From contig NZ_JACHEG010000014.1 of assembly GCF_014201355.1 (NCBI RefSeq), forward strand, positions 1 to 64,000: 64,000 nt of DNA, written 5' to 3'. This DNA comes from Aliirhizobium wenxiniae (GTDB taxonomy: Bacteria > Pseudomonadota > Alphaproteobacteria > Rhizobiales > Rhizobiaceae). The position numbers were made by a program, and so were the translations under genes. Each line of letters opens with the position of its first letter. Position 1 is the stretch's first letter. Below, in pieces: positions 61,378-64,000 of this stretch. The notes beneath the pieces were generated by a model. The model saw nothing but the letters and a program-made list of their open reading frames with translations, was not told where the DNA came from and did no database searches.

Positions 61378-62432
61378 TGCAGATTTCCATCCGCAACTTC
61401 ACCAAGACATTCGATGCAACGACTGTCATCGACGACATGAACCTGACCATCCGCGATGGCGAAATGCTGGCGCTGCTCGGCCCTTCCGGCTGCGGAAAGT
61501 CGACGACACTGTTCACCATCAGCGGCATCCACCGCATGGACAAGGGGCAACTGATGTTCGGCGATCGCGATGTCAGCGGCCTGCCCAGCCAGAAGCGAAA
61601 TGTCGGCGTCGTTTTCCAGAACTATGCGCTCTATCCGCACATGAACGTCTTCGAGAATATCGCTTTCCCGCTGACGGTCCGCAAAGACGCAAAGGCCGAT
61701 ATAGACCGCGAAGTGCGCGCCATCGCCGCGCTCACCCATATCTCGGAACTGCTCGAACGTCGTCCTGGCCAGTTGTCAGGTGGCCAGCAGCAGCGCGTGG
61801 CGCTTGCCCGCGCCCTGGTGCGCAAGCCCGATGTCCTGCTGCTCGACGAACCGCTCGCCAATCTCGATGCCAAGCTGAGGCTCGAAATGCGCTCGGAAAT
61901 TCGCCGCATCCAGCTGGAAACCGGCATAACCGCCGTTCTGGTCACCCACGATCAGGTGGAAGCCATGTCGATGTGCGACCGCATCGCCATCATGAAAAAG
62001 GGCGAGATCGTCCAGATCGATACCCCCGCCGACATGTACAGCAATCCGCGCACCTCTTTCGTCGCCGGCTTCCTCGGCAATCCGCCGATCTCCTTCTTAA
62101 GCGGCATCGCCATGGAAAATGCCTTTTCCGTCGCCCCAATCAAACTGCGTGTTCCGCTGGTGCCCCAAGAAGGCATTGCCGATGGTACGCAACTGAAGCT
62201 CGGTGTGCGGCCGGAACATTTCGGTCCCGAAGGCGACATAGCGGTGGAAGGCAGAATAGCCTTTGCCGAAACGCAGGGCCGCGAAAATCTCTACGACGTC
62301 GCACTCGCCGATGGCTCGGTACTGCGATCGATCCAGCCTGCGGGAAGAAACTGGGCGCTAGGCGATACGGTGCGCTGGCATATCGACAGCAAATCGGTTT
62401 TCGTCTTCACTGACGATGGTCAGAGACTTTGA
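61377..62432 (+). CDS. CUT1 ABC ATPase (UgpC/MalK-like)
   Basis: A 351-residue ATPase with GPSGCGKSTT near residue 36, LSGGQQQRVALARAL, LLLDEPLANLDAK and VTHDQVEAMSM. The C-terminal regulatory domain has LGVRPEHFGPEG. The reading frame is open far upstream through the two permease genes, but the ATG at 61377 overlaps the permease stop and gives the normal length. It ends 15 nt before the GDPD-LacI gene, with a GGGGGGA ribosome site in between. Confidence 0.92.
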   Translation: MQISIRNFTKTFDATTVIDDMNLTIRDGEMLALLGPSGCGKSTTLFTISGIHRMDKGQLMFGDRDVSGLPSQKRNVGVVFQNYALYPHMNVFENIAFPLTVRKDAKADIDREVRAIAALTHISELLERRPGQLSGGQQQRVALARALVRKPDVLLLDEPLANLDAKLRLEMRSEIRRIQLETGITAVLVTHDQVEAMSMCDRIAIMKKGEIVQIDTPADMYSNPRTSFVAGFLGNPPISFLSGIAMENAFSVAPIKLRVPLVPQEGIADGTQLKLGVRPEHFGPEGDIAVEGRIAFAETQGRENLYDVALADGSVLRSIQPAGRNWALGDTVRWHIDSKSVFVFTDDGQRL

Positions 62433-62447
62433 CGGGGGGACACGGTC

Positions 62448-64000
62448 ATGACGTCTGCATCCACCTCTACACCCGCACGGGATTTCTCGGCCTTCTTCTC
62501 GCGCTTCGGCTGGCCTGAAAATCGGGGACGCCTGCCCTTCTGCGTCGGCCATCGCGGCGCCAGCGGCCACGAGACGGAAAACACGCTCACCGCCTTCCGT
62601 CGTGCCGCCGAACTCGGTGCGGAAATGTGGGAAATCGATACGCAACTGACTGCGGACGGTATTGTGGTGATCTCCCATGACGACCATCTTGAGCGGGTCT
62701 TCGGCAAGGATCTCCATATCTCCCAGCTCTCTTTCGCCGACCTGCGGGCTGCGGTACCGGATGTGCCGAGTTTCGAGGAAATCGCAGCGCTTGCCCGCGA
62801 AACGGATTGCGGTCTCTATGTCGAGCTTAAACGCGCCGGTACCGGTCCCTTGTGCTGGCAGCATCTGAAGGACATGGAGCAGCGTTTCGCCTGTTTCGGC
62901 TCCTTCGATCCGGCACAGGTACGGGAATTGCGCGAACTGAACTGCGATTATCCACTGGCGGTGCTGATCCGCGTCGGCGCCGATCCCCATGCGGCTGGCG
63001 ATGAAGCATCCGCCGATATCCTGCATCTGTGCTGGGAAAAGGCGAGCGACACGCCGCAGGAATTTGTCACCGACGAACTGATCGAACGGGCTTTCGCCGA
63101 AGGCCGCGAAATCGTTCTGTGGCACGAGGAACGACCGGAAGTCTTGGCGGATATCATGGCCCTGCCGGTCCTCGGCATCTGCACCAACCTGCCGGACCTG
63201 ATGCGCGTACGTGAAAATCACGGCTCTGAGCGCCCGGCAAAACGGGTGACCTCGCATGATGTCGCGCGTGCCGCCGGCGTTTCCCGCGCCGCCGTCTCGC
63301 GGGCATTTACGCCGGATGCCAGCGTTTCGGAAAAGACCCGCGAAAAGGTCTATCAGGCAGCCAAGGATCTCGGTTACCGGGTGAATTATCTCGCCCGCAG
63401 CCTCACCAACAAGCGCTCCGATCTCGTCGGCCTGGTCGCCGCCGGCCTCGACAATCCTTTCCGGACGCAGCAGGTCGAGCATCTGGCCCGCGCACTGATC
63501 GCCCGCAATTATCGGCCGATCCTGCTTCCCACCTCGAAAGAAGCCGACAGCGCAACGGTCATCGGCCAATTGCTGCATTATGCGGTATCGGGCGTGATCG
63601 TCACCTCGGATGCTCCCCCCTCGCATATCTGCGAGGAATGTGCGGCGGAAGGCGTTCCGATCGTGCTGATCAACAAGGGCGAAGACTATCCTCTCGTCGA
63701 CCGCGTTCTCTCCGACGACCACAATGCCGGCCACATTGCCGCCGACCACCTGCTTCAGGCGGGCGCAACCAGACTGACGGTCATTGCCGGCACCAGGATC
63801 TCCTATTCCTCGCGCCGCCGCGCCGAAGCCTTTCTCGCGCGGGCAAAAACGCTTGGCGTGGAAGTGTCCCATGTTTCCGTTGCCCAGAACGATTACCGCA
63901 ACGGCCGCGATATCGTACCAGCGCTGCTGGATAACGGCATAAACGGCATCTTCGCCGTCAACGACTACATGGCCTGCGGCATCATCGATGGCCTCAATGA
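62448..64000 (+). CDS. Glycerophosphodiester phosphodiesterase fused to LacI-family regulator (partial)
   Basis: An uninterrupted frame of 517 codons runs off the window. Residues 30-255 form a GDPD domain with the full catalytic set: H35-R36-G, E44-N45-T, E62-x-D64 and H77-D78. Residues 265-320 are a LacI helix-turn-helix (VTSHDVARAAGVSRAAVSRAF, then a hinge with VNYLARSLTNKRSDLVGLV), and a periplasmic-binding-type ligand domain follows to the window end. No signal peptide is present. It closes a CUT1 importer operon. I infer a cytoplasmic protein that hydrolyses an imported glycerophosphodiester and also controls its operon, probably through TGTACACGTGTACA. An in-frame ATG at residue 252, lacking a clear ribosome site, might yield a separate LacI form. 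Confidence 0.88.
   Translation, partial: MTSASTSTPARDFSAFFSRFGWPENRGRLPFCVGHRGASGHETENTLTAFRRAAELGAEMWEIDTQLTADGIVVISHDDHLERVFGKDLHISQLSFADLRAAVPDVPSFEEIAALARETDCGLYVELKRAGTGPLCWQHLKDMEQRFACFGSFDPAQVRELRELNCDYPLAVLIRVGADPHAAGDEASADILHLCWEKASDTPQEFVTDELIERAFAEGREIVLWHEERPEVLADIMALPVLGICTNLPDLMRVRENHGSERPAKRVTSHDVARAAGVSRAAVSRAFTPDASVSEKTREKVYQAAKDLGYRVNYLARSLTNKRSDLVGLVAAGLDNPFRTQQVEHLARALIARNYRPILLPTSKEADSATVIGQLLHYAVSGVIVTSDAPPSHICEECAAEGVPIVLINKGEDYPLVDRVLSDDHNAGHIAADHLLQAGATRLTVIAGTRISYSSRRRAEAFLARAKTLGVEVSHVSVAQNDYRNGRDIVPALLDNGINGIFAVNDYMACGIIDGLN

Noticed and set aside
62358..63872. Open frame of 504 codons on the minus strand
   Set aside because: It is antisense to the GDPD-LacI fusion gene, whose plus-strand translation carries intact catalytic and DNA-binding motifs.
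1..64000. CRISPR array, tRNA or rRNA genes, transposases, phage or conjugation genes, replication origin
   Set aside because: Looked for by eye on both strands; no repeat-spacer pattern, cloverleaf, transposase motif or replication gene was recognised. A tRNA scan would settle the RNA genes.

Overview
The window reads as accessory, catabolic DNA from an alphaproteobacterium of the Rhizobium/Agrobacterium group. The reasons are a high-GC coding style, a very dense set of solute importers, and a palindromic intergenic repeat that resembles the mosaic elements (RIMEs) common in rhizobia. I saw no rRNA, tRNA, CRISPR array, transposase, phage or core housekeeping gene. A chromid or megaplasmid, or a plastic part of the chromosome, would fit. 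Seven ABC importers plus the tail of a TRAP importer occupy 64 kb, each with its own enzymes and regulator.

Layout. 1-633: end of a TRAP permease and a KdgF-like cupin. 977-8917: polyamine-type ABC importer followed by a serine hydrolase, an amidohydrolase and an Ldh-family reductase. 9025-20081: an AroM locus made of a dipeptide-type importer and an AroM protein on the minus strand, an AroM-LuxR fusion regulator, and a divergent DUF917 plus hydantoinase/oxoprolinase pair, then an alcohol dehydrogenase. 20113-28623: LysR regulator, branched-chain-type importer, GMC oxidoreductase and a 3-hydroxyisobutyrate-dehydrogenase-like enzyme. 28691-37902: minus-strand operon with DapA-like lyase, GntR regulator, sugar importer, pentulose kinase and fucose-isomerase-like enzyme. 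38093-38485: HxlR regulator. 38499-46566: AraC regulator and a pectin-fragment importer with GH28 and GH105 hydrolases. 46620-57497: D-amino-acid-peptide locus with M19 dipeptidase, peptide importer, D-aminopeptidase-like S12 hydrolase, LysR, D-amino acid aminotransferase and DmpA-like peptidase. 57800-64000: another CUT1-type importer and a protein fusing a glycerophosphodiester phosphodiesterase to a LacI-family regulator.

Most notable points. First, the AroM locus: an AroM domain is fused to a LuxR helix-turn-helix, and two 20-bp operator-like sites matching at 18 of 20 positions lie in the same orientation 51-52 nt before the two presumptive target operons, each followed at the same distance by a TAGG(C/T)T hexamer. 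This looks like a complete small-molecule-sensing catabolic regulon. Second, the GDPD-LacI fusion at the right end joins an apparently intact enzyme to a transcription factor, with a perfect CG-centred palindrome in front of its transporter operon. Third, the peptide locus gathers four hydrolase or transaminase families that each tolerate or prefer D-residues.
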